64,000 nucleotides of DNA, taken from contig NC_063262.1 in NCBI RefSeq assembly GCF_019578655.1, positions 18,297,582-18,361,581 on the forward strand, in the 5' to 3' direction. Source of the stretch: Ricinus communis (Eukaryota; Streptophyta; Magnoliopsida; Malpighiales; Euphorbiaceae). The first letter of the stretch is position 1, and each line of letters starts with the position of its first letter. The notes under the pieces are model-generated. The model was given only the letters and a program-made list of their open reading frames with translations, made no database searches and had not been told where the DNA came from. Below are positions 12,329 to 25,289 of the stretch, one piece after another. The position numbers and the translations under genes are program-made.

Positions 12329-13560
12329 TGATGTTCTAAATTAGTACTTGCAAGTGCACGAACCAAATGATAGTATGGGCAAGTTCACCACGAGGTCGAT
12401 CTCACAAGAAATTGTAGAGCAGATATTATAAAGACTAACTATCATACAAAATACTAAAAATAAATCTAAACACTCTAAGCCAAAATTTCGAGAATGAGCT
12501 TAAGGTTTATAAAAAAAATTAAATAACTACAAAATAAATATGCAACTAGAATGATTAATACAAATTATATTATAAAATAACATTTAGTCTATCTTATATT
12601 TAGTAAAACAACATTTAGTCTCGCTTATATTTAGTAATTCCTTCATTTCTCTTGAGTCTAAATCTAATGAATGAGATAGTAATGTGCATTTCCTCTAAGT
12701 CACTCAAGCTAATGATGCAACCTAGGTTTCTTATACCAACATAGATTAAAGTAAGATGATGTTTTTAATACTTTTAACCTAAAGATTTTTATAACAAATA
12801 TTATTACTAAATTGATATGATGGTCAACCAAAAATAATAGATGAAACTAATACATATATGAAGGTAAAGAAATCATTCATTAAACTCATAATATATAAGG
12901 TTCATATATAAATAAAAAGCCAAACTAAATACTTATGGAACTTAGCCTAACATATTTAATCCAATGGTCATTGTAATTAAATAGAAAGATATAAGATACA
13001 AAGAACAGAAAATTAAAACTCTCTCAAAATCTAAAAGCCCTTCAAGGAATGAAAGAAAATTAATCCTCATTCTCCACGTTTTTAAAAAGTTTCTTTGATT
13101 CTTGAAAGAACAATGCAAAAGGACTAACTAGATGTAGAAGATGAGGAACTATAGGAATTCTTGCAGAGAGAATAGTAAAAGCCTTTTTTGTTTAATTAAC
13201 CTCTACTTCTAATAGAGAATCCCTTTTTAGAATCCTTCTCTCAGCACATAATTACTATAATTATCTCTTTAATGTGTTAAATAAAATAAACAACTTAAAA
13301 GATAATTATCTATTAATTATATCATATAATTAATTAACTTTTCCTTCGTGGGCCTTGATAAATTCGGCTAGGCCCGCGCTATTCTTATTCCCAAGCCTTT
13401 TACAGCCTTAGTCCATTTAAAGTCCATTTATACATTTTTTGCTCAAATTCTATTCTTTAGCTATTATTTTCTGAAATTAGATAAGAAAATTAAAGTGAGG
13501 TAGAAAACAAATATTCCTGCATATTATGTATATAGAATATTTCAATATACTCTCAAAATA
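12329..13560. repeat. Possible solo LTR
   Basis: The left end reads TGATGTTCTAAATTAG followed by a TTGCAAGTGCACG and CACGAGGTCGATCTCACA block, which is widespread in plant Ty3 LTR and flanking sequence. The right part holds a short GC-richer GGGCC patch and a GAAATTAGATAAGAAAATTAAAG tract, split here as GAAATTAG and the following bases, also typical of such repeats. No internal region or second copy lies in the window. Type and right boundary are uncertain. Confidence 0.35.
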
Positions 13561-15485
13561 CCTTAATTATATATATATATAATATAAACCTATGAACTAT
13601 ACAATGCTAAAAGTGTCCATTGAGCTAATAAAGAAGTCATGCCAATAGCTTTTCAAAGAGGCTATATTTTATTATATCTAGTAAAAATTAATATATACTT
13701 AATATGTACATATAAGTAATTTTATAGTTTAGTATGAAATGATTCTCTCCTATTTAAAACTAATGAAAATATATCATCATTGATATATAAATACATGCAT
13801 CTAGAAGTAAATAAAAAATTAGCCAAATTTGAATTCTAGCGAGTGTAAGATGATGACTACCTCCTATTGTGTAGTTCATGGTATGTTACCCTCCAATGAA
13901 TTAAAAAAATAACCAAATTTATATTTATTCCTTCAAATTTTAGCTATTTAATCAGTTTAATAAATTTATTTTCAATATAACTTAATAGACGCTTCAAATT
14001 ATTTTTTGTAATATTTTAACTCATTTTTATATTTGTTTTTTGTTCAATACGTTTATAATATTATACGTAAATATTGAGATGTTACCAAAAAAATAAAATA
14101 TGAATATATTTGAAATTAAATCAAAAAAGTGTTAAATGATTAACCGATATAAGAATTAAAATATAAATATACATTTAGCTATTCAGAATTAACGTTTCGT
14201 AACTATAAATTAGTAGTAACAAGGAAAAACCAATTAATAAGTTAATTAGACGTTTTGATAGGTCTAGATTTTAAAGGGCACCCAATGAGAAGAGTCTCTC
14301 CACTTATTGTAAATTTGTTAGTGTTAGACTCCTTTTATCAAGGGTTTTGCTATTACCTTACTATGATAAATCTATTTTTATAATTATAGATGATTAATCA
14401 ATCTTATTTTAAATAATTTATCTATTTTATACGTTATTTTGTTAATATAAGTTGTCAATAAATTTACATACAACTTTTAGTTATTTATAAAAACTAAAAT
14501 TATATAGATAAATTTCATAATTATTAAATACTACTAATCAAATAAAAAGTTAAAAATTTTAATAAATAAAAATAATATATTTAATTAATCAATAACTAGA
14601 AACTATATATAATTTACTAATCTAGTATTTAGTTATATTAATAAATTATTAAAATTAAAATAATATTAATTTTATACGATTATATGGTAATGGATACTAC
14701 ATTAAAATGATTCTATGATAAATATTAAAGAAAATTGCACTTATTATTCTTTTGCATGAAGGCAAAGAGTTTTGTTGATAAAATTTTTCTATTCTGAAAT
14801 TATAACAGTGATTAGGACGAGAATGTTATATATTGTTAATTGTCTATAATTTGGAAACATGTACAAAAGAAGCTAAAATCATGAACAATTAATTTTCTTC
14901 TTCCTCTCGAGGGGACTCAAATTCATTCCCTATATGTCTTTCAATCCAATTATTTTCATTTTTGTTATTTCAATCTTTAACCCATTTATTCATATTTTTG
15001 AATATCTTCTATTTATTTATTTTTACTAATTATTGTGATTTTTTTGGGTTAGAATGGGTATGATTTGAAGATTGTGATTTGAGATTTGCATTATTGATAA
15101 ACGCAGTCCAAATGCTTAATGAAATGCAAATTACTTATGCTTTGCTGTTTATTGTTGAGTCGACAATGGGCCAGAATCCAGAAAAGCCATGGTCTAACAA
15201 TAATCGAATAGATACGAAATGTACTAAACACATACCCACAACAATATAAGAAAAACATATATATATATATATGAAATTATATACTATTTTTCTCGATAAA
15301 CAAATGTACCTAATTATTTTTAACATTTTTAGAAAGTTTGTCAAGTTTTCACTAATGGTCTTTTATTTTTAATAATTAATTATTATATCTTTGTGATTTG
15401 CTTATATTAAACTGCTACATTTTTAAATAAAAAAACTAATATATCTTCAATGATATGGCCGCAACTCTTTCTCTTTTTCACTTTT
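13561..15485. other. AT-rich intergenic DNA, nothing recognised
   Basis: Short chance ORFs only, with long A/T runs. No domain, RNA gene or repeat boundary was identified. Confidence 0.45.
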
Positions 15486-15548
15486 TCTCTCTCTCTCTCT
15501 TTCCTAGTTAATAATAATAATAATAATAATAGTAATAATAATAATAAA
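15486..15548. repeat. Compound microsatellite (CT)n and (AAT)n
   Basis: A CT run at about 15486-15502 is followed after a few bases by an AAT/TAA run at about 15509-15548, broken once by a G. Confidence 0.9.
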
Positions 15549-18242
15549 TTATAATTTATATTTTCTGGATAAAAAAATTTAGATTTTAAATAAGAATGAT
15601 TATTTTAACCTCCTTAAATTTTGACAAGTTACGCTAAGAGGTTCCTTCATTTTTAATGGTATTGTAAATAAAAGTGATAGTTGACTCACAAAGAACTTGT
15701 AATACAGTTTAATAAATAAAATAATTAATCAATATAAACATGGGAACTAACTCGTATAATTTAATAAATTTTATAAATATTAAAATAAAGAAAAAATATG
15801 TAAAAAAATACTTACACAAAATAAGGTCATTATAATTTGTTTCCTTTTCGATTTTACGAGATTGACATGTTTTATTAATAAAATAATTCATCAAAACCGA
15901 TATTTTTGGTTAAGAAAAAGGTTATTCAAAAGAATATATGTTTAGCCAATTGTAATTTGCCATTTTACCAACATCACAGCCGTACCAAAGTGAAGTAGTT
16001 TTTAGTAATTGTAATAATTATTAAAATAATAGTCTAAAAATAGATAAAGAAAAAGTTGACACGTTGAAGAACGTAAGATCATAATATCATGGTATCTTTT
16101 AATGCTAACAGGATTTTCTAGTATCAAAGATATTGTTTTATATTTTAGTTTATTATTGAACATGTATATATATAAAATATATTATTTTCTTTAGAATTGT
16201 TTATTTTCTTTTGAGATAATTGTGGATCTGAATGCATCACATGTGAAAATGACAGTATATAATAGTTATATACTAAAAATATATCAGATATATATACGAA
16301 ACAAATAGCAAAATATATGAAATGGATATTATTTTCTTGAATTTTTGCAAAACGTATACTATATATATATATATACACAATATATATTAAAATAAGTATA
16401 ACTTATACTATTTTATTAGGAGTCTACCTTTATATATATATATATATATATATTAAAATATATGGAGATATCAAATATATACTACATATATAATATTTTG
16501 ATGAATATATATCATTTACTGTTACTTTGCCTTTTTCTTTAAATGATATAAATAGTTTAAATAATACTATATATACATAATATATATTAAAATAAAAATA
16601 TAATTTGTACTATCTTATGAGAATTTATCTTTTTATTTTTATAAACTTAACTAAATTCATGCTTTCATTCCATTCCCCATCATATTAAATGGACATTAGT
16701 AATGTATCTTTTGCTGTCGGAAAAAATATATTTTGAAATTAAAATTTATTTAACAAATTGAAACTTAGATACCAAACATATACCTTTTACAATACATTTT
16801 AAAAAAAAATTCCTTTAATACTATTTTTTAAACTTTTCTAAAATATAAATGACATATATATAACATAAATTAGATTCTTAATAAATTTTATATATGATAT
16901 AAATTCAATTTGTAACATAATATTTATCATTCATAATTTTTTTAAGACATTAAATTTATTTATCACAAATACTATCTTTTAAATAAAATATACTATTTTC
17001 TGAGTTTTGCAGAAAACATGTACTATTTTCATATAAAGTATAATGTTTCCTACATTCTTACAAAAAATATATACTATTTTTGGGTTTCATGTTTCTCTTT
17101 TATATTAAAATACGATCTTCAAAAATCAACTAAAAATACCCTTTAAATTACTACTAAACACCAACAATGATGTCAATAACTTTGACACAAAATTGACAAA
17201 CCGTACAAAGGTATAGCATGACAAACAATTAATTATTCATAATCGAAATCTACTTTCAAATAATTGAAAAAAATAATTTTGTAGCTTTACTTTTTCTCCA
17301 TTTAATTATCGATTTACTTTCAAAATCCTTACGGAGACTAATAAAGAATTGATGGATTTCATGCTTGAATTTTTTGAAGGAGATTTGTTGACTAATTTTA
17401 GATATATTTAAAGTTTGTATACAAAGGGTATGAATTTAAAAGTGAAAGGTTGAAAGGTATTTTTGCAAATTCTCTTAAGGAATGTATAAATCTATTTTTT
17501 TTTTAAATTTTTGATATAATTGTGTAAATTTCCTAAATATTTTTATCAAGTTTTATTCTCATTTTTTCTATGTGTTTCTACATATCATTCCTACCTAGGA
17601 AATGCCAAAATATTTTTTTTTCTTCAAAAAGAAATTTAATTGTGTTTTAGCTTGAAATTAAAAACATTTAAGGTATAATCTAGAATTTATTTTCAATTCT
17701 CTTATATTAAATAATTAATAAATTATTATCATACTTATTATAAAAATAATAACTATCAGCTTTTCCACATACAATCAATATCAGGGGCGAAATATCTTAA
17801 TTAATATGCATTAAAAGTAAAAATAAAATATAAAAGAAAAAAGAATGATTCTATTATTTCTAAAATTAGAAGACTGCAAAGAAAGCAAAGGAACCCAAAC
17901 TATCCTAAAATATTAGTTAAGCGGATTCAATTTTGCTAAATCTAAAGATCTATCAACTTATGATATACTTATATATACTCGATATATACTGTTTTATAGG
18001 TTCTTTTACAAAATCAAAATATTCATCTTGTATAATTTTAAAACCTAAAGAAATCATATAATAAAATCGTTTTAAAGAACTTTCAGCTAAGTAGGTATCA
18101 TTTTTTCTTAGACATTTTAAGTTATAGAATTTATTTGCTTGAATTTGTTATGAAAGATATTTATATATTTAGAAACGTTATTGCTTCAATCTAAATGTGT
18201 AAGTGTTAGTCTTCTTGTCATCAAAACAATTTTTAGATATAA
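15549..18242. other. Very AT-rich DNA with duplicated TA-rich blocks
   Basis: A block starting ACTATATATA and containing ATATATTAAAATAA occurs near 16360-16432 and again near 16566-16636, so an ancient duplication of about 200 bp is likely. A pure TA run lies at about 16433-16453. No coding signal was found. Confidence 0.5.
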
Positions 18243-18385
18243 GTATGCTTGAGTGTAAGTTGAATATGCTCATAATATACTACGATGATACCTTTTATAT
18301 ACTCATAATATACTTCAATGATACTCTTTATATACTCAAAATAAACTTAGTATAAATTATATACTCATAGTATACTATATACTGT
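18243..18385. repeat. Short tandem repeat, unit about 36 bp
   Basis: The phrase CTCATAATATACT followed by a GATGATA and TTATATA stretch recurs about three to four times between 18268 and 18370 with substitutions, giving a decayed tandem array. Confidence 0.65.
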
Positions 18386-19399
18386 TTACAATGAGGTTTA
18401 AAAATTTATTGTCTTTCAGTATAAGAATGCATATTATATCAAAATTTATATACCTCATGTTTTCTTTTCAATATCCACTGTGGTGGAAAAAAATAGATAT
18501 TATATCCATATTTAAATAAAAAATATATAAGAAATTTAAAAGTTGAACAAGCAAACTCAGTAAGCATAAGAGAGCTACATACCTGAAATAAATGCATTAT
18601 ATACTTAATGTATATTGTTTACTGTATGCATTTAAGATTCTTTTATATGTTTTTAGAAAATTATTTTTTTATGTAATATATCATTAATGTATTCTTTTTA
18701 TATACTCCATCCATATAATATTCAATTTATAGAATCTTTATAAGTTATAAATGAAATACACAAAATATAAACATAAATTTATTAAATTTTAAAATATATA
18801 TTTATGATATACCTATAGATGCTGTATAGTTATAATTATATTATATGAATTTATATTATATACAATATTATATAATTATAATTATATTATATAAATTTAT
18901 ATTGTATAAAATATTATATAATAGATAATTATCTATTAATAATATATCATAACACTTATATCTTATATAATAACTCTATTCTATATAGTGAGTTATTATA
19001 GAAGATATTAAGTTCTTATATATTTCTATTATAACTATATGATATAAAAAGTATATATTTATAATTTGTTATAATATGAAATACTATAAAATTATAGTAA
19101 AAATTTAAATTTCGTTCCATATAAATAGATTCTAGATACTGTATATACTACTTTTGTATTAATAAAATATAGATTAATAAGAAACTAGAACAATGTTAGA
19201 AAAAATAATAGTAATAAAAGAGTTGAAACTTCTAATAATCAAATAATAAATTTTAGAATTTATAATATTTAATTTTAAATATTTATTGAGGACATTACTA
19301 TTAAATTTGCTGTGTATTTGTCTAGGTTGATGTGTATCAACTATTATTATGTATGTTGTGATTTTTGAGTGAGTTTGAATTGGCCATTTTGGAGGAAGA
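18386..19399. other. AT-rich DNA with a 46-bp tandem duplication
   Basis: A 46-bp unit starting TATAATTATATTATAT is present at 18831-18876 and again at 18877-18922 with a few changes. The rest is AT-rich sequence without a recognisable feature. Confidence 0.55.
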
Positions 19400-20350
19400 G
19401 GAGGTCCTTTTCTTTAACTTCAACGTATAAAAGTAAGAATTCTCGGTTCTAGCATAGTTATATCATATTTTGGAGTTGAGGGTATAAAAAGTCCTACCAA
19501 ATAACACATATAGTTCACCTAAGTTTAGCCTACTTTTATTAAGTCGATCTCATATTAAGGTTATTAATTTAGTTTGTTAATTAATTATGTACAAGTCCTT
19601 CATAGTCTAGTCCAATTACAAGTTATATTTAACTAAGCCTTTAATCCTAGATAAACTACTTATTATAATAAGGGCCATTTGTGTGAATCTAATTTTAATA
19701 TGATCCAATCCTAACTAAAACATGGTGAAGCCCACTAAAGTCAATTTTGACTTTAGAACTTAAGTCCAATCAATATTGATTAGCCTAATGGACTACAGTT
19801 TTCATGTTGGGTCCAATTTTAACCTAAAGTCTATATGTCCACTTTTAATTAAGCAGTAATATTACAGTTATTTAGCATTCATTAAACTAAAAATAAAAGA
19901 AAATAAAATACAGAAAGTAAATCTAGCTATTACAACTCAGCTTACAACTAAAAATTATAAAGAAAAGCCCTAAACCTAGTTACATTACAAAAAATCGCCA
20001 AATATACATCAAAGACTCGTAAAAATATAAAAATTAGGGCAAAAGGGAGCTAAGCTGATTGGCTCTAGGGGCTTCTTCAGGCCGGTTTCGAAGAGATCTT
20101 TTTGCAATTCTCATGTCCCAGAGCTAATTTTAACATGCATAGAAGGTAAAAAAATAATTAGAATATGAAAGGAACAAAATAAAAAATAAATAACATCAAA
20201 TTAAATAAGAAATCCTAAGAAGTTATGTAAATCCTAAGAATTTGAAAATACAGTGGATAAACATGGAAAATTAATCAATAATAATTTTAGAATCCTATTT
20301 GGTCTAGGTAGCGTCTAGATTAAAACAAGAGTTTGACTCTTATCCGCCAA
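19400..20350 (-). repeat. Fragment of Tat-family LTR
   Basis: This matches the middle of the LTR at 28791-31030 in the same orientation. Shared landmarks include the TAATGGACTA tract (19790 against 29277), the ATCGCCAAATATACATC-type tract, and the GATTGGCTCTAGGGGCTT element (20058 against 29555), a form of the GAGCCGATCGGCTCT motif of this family. Both LTR ends are missing, so this is a truncated copy. Confidence 0.65.
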
Positions 20351-20399
20351 AAATTATAAGGATTAAAAGGGATTTTTTATTCTTTAAATTTGATTTATT

Positions 20400-21679
20400 A
20401 ATTAAAAATATCGTTAATCCTAATTAACCTAGGACTTATGCCTTAGTGTCCTAGTATGACTAGGTTGTTTGTCTTAATTAAGACATAAGTATGATAACTA
20501 AAATAACCAAGACAAGAAAGCAAACCCAAAGGGAATCTAAACTAGTTGGCAATCAAACAAAAAATAAAGGATTGGTGAGTCTAATTATGCTACCTGTGGA
20601 CGAATTCTTAACCGAATTCGGTTTCTCTCTCGAGATAACCGAATTCCTAAACCTAATAACCTAAAGTTAGAATTTCTTCCTAACGATTGATTCTTAAATT
20701 AGCATTAAGCTTTAATCCGCCTCTATTAAGCTTTATTAATTCCTAATCCGGCTAGTTAATTATCCTTATCTCTAAGCGATTATTAACCAGTTCTTGCTAT
20801 TCAAAATTCCAATTACTAAATGGACTTCTCAATCACACAAAGCAATCTAAACACACAATTCACAACGTCTCATGAATGATGCATTATCTTATTAATACTT
20901 AAAGCAAGAAGAATACAAAACTAATCCAAACAATCCAACAATATAATACTAAGCCAACATAGTAAAGAAATCCCAATGGATTTAATCAATCTAGCTAATC
21001 ATGTTCATTATCAAAATACACAAGAATACAATTACAACAAAGAGTAAAGGTAGAGAAACTCGATTACACCCTTGGATGAGAGTAAACAACCCCAATTCCT
21101 CTTGCTCGAATTGAATCGATTCTTGTTTCTTGCTCGATTTGAAAACCAATCAACGAACCTCGCCCAATCTTCAATCCTTGAAGGGAATCCGATTAAAACC
21201 TTGATCCAAGTCTCCTTTTTCTTTGGTTCCATCTCAGAAAACCCTTAGGGAGAGAAAAGTTAGGGTTTGGGACGTTCTCCCCCGCTTTCCTTTCTTTTTT
21301 GTAATTAATTCCCTCTATCGCCGCCAACACGGCCGTGTTGAGGCCTGTGTTCCCAACACGGTCTGGTGTTTATGCCCGTTTACTCTTTGTGGTCATGCTC
21401 CCTAAATACTTCTCCTTCTTTGATGTTTGATGCACCCAACACGACCGTGTTGGTACCCGTGTTGAAATCAACATGGCCATGTTCAGCTTCCTCATGCTCG
21501 CACTTAACTTGTTTCGGCAGCTTCAGCGTCCAATTATGCTCCAATTCTTCCCTTTATCATCCTTTGACTTCTTTTGGACCTAATGCACATAAATAGACGC
21601 ATAGGGTGAGTGTTGGGACCAATTCACATCCAAATATCCATAAAATCAATCTTAAAAACCTCGTATTTTATGCACATCA
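20400..21679 (-). repeat. Athila-family solo LTR
   Basis: The repeat aligns with the LTR of Athila copy 1: the CAAACCCAAAGGGAATCTAA and TCTCTCGAG tracts, AATCCGGCTAGTTAATTA, and the GC-rich palindrome block with CACGGCCGTG at 21331. On the minus strand the LTR start is TGATGTGCATAAAATACG at 21679. No Athila internal region adjoins, so it is probably a solo LTR left by LTR-LTR recombination. The low-coordinate end and target duplication could not be fixed. Confidence 0.75.
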
Positions 21680-21970
21680 GGGCTCGAAATAATAAATAAC
21701 AGATTTTTATAGTTTGAAAGTAAAAATGTTATTAAAACCTTAAAAAGAAGGATTTTGGTAATAATCTAATAAATTAATAAAAGAGTTTTTTAGTGGATAT
21801 CCATATCCAATCTAACCCAATCCATATATATAAGGGTCATTTTCTTATTACCCTTTTACAATCCATTTAATTCTTATATATTATCTATTTTTTACTCATT
21901 ACCCATATAATAAGGGTGAATTAGGATGGATAAAAGAGTAAGGGTGGAATTTGCCACCTCTATTATTAGA
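21680..21970. other. Spacer between solo LTR and copia LTR
   Basis: AT-rich sequence with a GGATATCCATATCC tract and an AATTTGCCACCTCTA end. I cannot assign it to an element. The first roughly 120 bp of the following copia LTR are absent, so this spacer may have replaced them. Confidence 0.4.
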
Positions 21971-23508
21971 TGATTGAAAAAGTATAAAAGTTCCATCAGA
22001 CATCTACCTTAAATAAAAGCAATAACAAACGTCTGAACATAATTCTATGTGTCAGCAATCTCTATTTATGAACATGTGCATCTTAGATATCTTATTAAAT
22101 GGATCAATGTGCTTTTTCAAAATGAATTTCTTGCACATTGTAAAATTTCAAATCTTCTTTTGTTTTTAAATCATGGAAAGATATATTTGATTTTCTTAAA
22201 GTGATTTAGAAAGCAAAAACTCTTATTCCTTTAATGTCATATTTTTAAGACATTTATTTTGGATCAGACATCCATTCAATACTTTTAAGGTATCTATTTG
22301 TTATCTAGTATGATACATTATTTTTCATATATTTACATATTCCTCAAATATGTCCAAACAACAGTTTTTAATGGATGAAGTAGAAGCAACCTCACACTAT
22401 TAACTTTAGTTATTTACCAAAATGACAAATGTTTTTAGACAGCTTTCTATTAACTGTTGGCGGAAAGCTATAAAGTGTGTCAAAAGTCTAAATAAGCAAT
22501 TGTAAAGTTCTTTAAAGTAAATTTTAAAAAGGTTTCTTTTTGCATATATCTAAACTCTTTAAAAATGTCTCTAACAACTATAAATAAAGGCTTCATCTAC
22601 CAAATCAATAAAGAAGTGTAGCATTTATTCACCAAACTCTCAAGAACCGAAAAGCCTTATCACTATTCATCTTCATCTTTTATTCTTAAGTGTTTGCATT
22701 TATGATCTTTCAAAATCAGTTTTTCTTGTATTAAAATTGCATCTGATTCAAATAAGGATTCTGTTCATTTATATTTATTACTTTCAAAAGAGAAAATCTC
22801 TTGTAACTTCTCTAAGCACCTTATGTCAAAGCTTGTGGTTTGTAGGGTGACACAATTTCCTTTCTAAACGTCTGTAAGAGGTCCATTTGCACCTAAGAAA
22901 GCAAGTAGGAGGTTGACAAAGGCCAATAACTTCTATGGGTTAGTAAGAGAGGAGATATCTCAAACTGTATAAGGTGTCTTTATATTAAAACCTTGTAAGG
23001 CTTGATATCTAGCCGTTAATAGAGTCAAATAGTGGAGACAATCTTAAGGTGCATCCTTAAGGACTGGATGTAGGTCTTAATACCAAACCAGGATAAATCT
23101 TTATATTGATCTCTATTAACTTAAAATTCATTAGAGATCTAATACTGCTACATACCTTGTTAGTTCTCTATTACATCTTAAGAAAACAAGAATCTACTAC
23201 TAAGACATAATTATTTTCAAAAGAAACGTTAGATGGCTTTCTCCTTGCATCCTCTTACTCATATAATCTACAAGAGCTTACAAGTTATAACAGTTGAGGT
23301 ATTAGTTGAAATAGCTGGATTACTGTTGTAGGTATCTAATAGAAAGCTTTCTAAGCTTAGTTAGATATCTATGCAATTAGCTTTAAGCTCACAATAAAAT
23401 AAATGCAAAGCTATCTTATTAGCATTTCATAAACTAGTAAGGTACCTAAGCTAGGAAAGTTTGAGAAGTCCAATTCACCCCCTCATGGACATTTATTTTA
23501 CACTTTCA
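21971..23508 (+). repeat. 5' LTR of SIRE-like copia, 5'-truncated
   Basis: This aligns with 54800-56826 along almost its full length, beginning at AGATGATT. By that comparison about 120 bp of the LTR start is missing. The LTR ends CACTTTCA at 23508, three bases before the primer site. Confidence 0.8.
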
Positions 23509-23510
23509 TT

Positions 23511-23525
23511 TGGTACTAGAACATG
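23511..23525 (+). other. Primer-binding site (initiator tRNA-Met type), degenerate
   Basis: The sequence TGGTACTAGAACATG is close to the copia consensus TGGTATCAGAGC, complementary to initiator tRNA-Met. Its place directly after the LTR supports the reading. Confidence 0.7.
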
Positions 23526-23571
23526 CCTTTGCAATATAAGGCTTAACATCTTTGAGTAAAGATCCAGGATG

Positions 23572-24700
23572 GTTAGTACATCTCAAACTAGTACACCAAT
23601 GTTGTATGAAGGGTAATCTATTACAAGGCTTTCTTTATTCGATGGAACACACTACTCCTACTGGAAAAGTAGGATGATCAATTTCATTGAGGCTATTAAC
23701 ATAGTTGCCTAGACTAATATTAGAACTGGACCAAAAGTTTCGGTTGAAAGAGTTGATACATAATGGGTTCCTATAGAGGAATCTGAATATACAAAAATTG
23801 ACTAGCAATAGGTAGCTTATAATGCAAAAACTATAAAAATTCTGCATTATGCTCTAACACCCATTGAGTATAATCGGGTGTCTGGTTATAAGACAACTAA
23901 ACAAAAATGGGATAAGTTAAAAGTAACTTATGAAGGAACAACCAAGTAAAGGAATAAACAATCAACCTTCTAACAGAGATTATGAAATGTTTCAAAGGAT
24001 TGCAATTGAGGGCATTGCAGAAATAAATACGAGATTTATAGATATAATAAATCAATTGAAGTCTCTTGGAAAAGATATCTCAGAACTAGAGCAAGTGAAA
24101 AAGCTATTGAGATCTTTGTCTAAATCTTAGGATTCCAAAGTGATCGTATTGGAGTCTAAAAATTTAGACGTCTATATCTATGATGAATTTATTAGATCTC
24201 TAATGACTTATGAAATGTTGTTGAATAAGTAGGATAGTGAGACGTCCAAAGAAGAGACAAAGAAGAAAGGAATAACACTTGCTGCAAGCTCTAAAAATAT
24301 TGATTCAGATTCATCAAATGAGAAAATTACGGCTTCCATTAGAAAAATGAAGAGGTTCTTTAGAAAGGTAGTCCAAGGAACAAAAGAGCTTTTCAGAAGT
24401 CTAACCCTGTTAAACCAGATATTAGAAAGAATGAGACTTCTAATGTCATATGTTATGAATACAACAAGTTGGGTTATAAAAGTGTAACTATCCTAATCTC
24501 AAGAAGAAAACAAAAAAGGACAATCAGAAGAAAGTTTTAGCCATATGGAATGCTAGTGATGATCTATCAAGCGATGATGAGACGTCTGACAAAGAAGAGA
24601 AAGCCAACCTATGTCTCATAGTAGATACAGATGACCAATCTTATCAGACAATCAGGTATCTAATTCAGATTCAGATAATTCTTAAAATGTATTCAATGAA
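23572..24700 (+). pseudogene. gag: copia gag, decayed
   Basis: Gag assembles the particle. From the ATG near 23572 the frame shows FDGTHYSYWKSRMINFIEA, then KIDQQQVAYN-like and YNRVSGYKTTKQKWDKLK stretches, the usual opening of copia gag. At least five in-frame stops break it, most at codons normally Gln or Trp. The zinc knuckle near 24460 reads CYEYNKLGY: the second Cys and the His have become Tyr, and the frame shifts just after it, so RNA binding would be lost. The part 24540-24640 is acidic, as in related gag C-termini. Confidence 0.8.
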
Positions 24701-25289
24701 TTGTTTAACGAATATAGAAACATTAAAAGAAAGTACAATTCTCTATTGACAAAATTCACAGGATTACATGTTCAGAATTCCATCACTTTTGAATTAAATA
24801 ATTCCTTGCATGTTGATGTCATGAAAAATGAATTTCTATAAGAAAAATTGAAAAACTAAGCAATGATCTATCCCATTCTTTGATTCAAAATAGCTATCTA
24901 ATTTGTAGAAATGAATGAACAACTAATGAGAATGACAAGATACCAAAAATATTGAGCCTAAATACTTCTTTCATGACTAAGTTAAAGGGTGAAAGAGAAA
25001 GTTTCTTAAAATTCATGGAGAAACATAAGTCTGATCAAAGGAAAGGAAATTTCTTATCCTACCTCAAGTTCTAAAAAATGGTTTAATGAGGATTACAAAT
25101 AAAAAATGATTGAGAAACCTTTGCATGAATCTATTACTTCTTCATCTAAGTCTACTAAGATCATTTATGCTAGTAATACAGACATCCAAAAGCATTGTAC
25201 TCATGGTTATTGTAACGGGCATAAAAGGGTATAAGGCTAAAACCTACCAACAAATTAGGACCCAACATAGATTAAGGACTTAAATCTAA

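Noticed and set aside
21223..21596. ORFs in a GC-richer patch suggesting a small gene
   Set aside because: The patch is the palindrome block of the Athila solo LTR; equivalent blocks in other LTRs do not keep the same frame.
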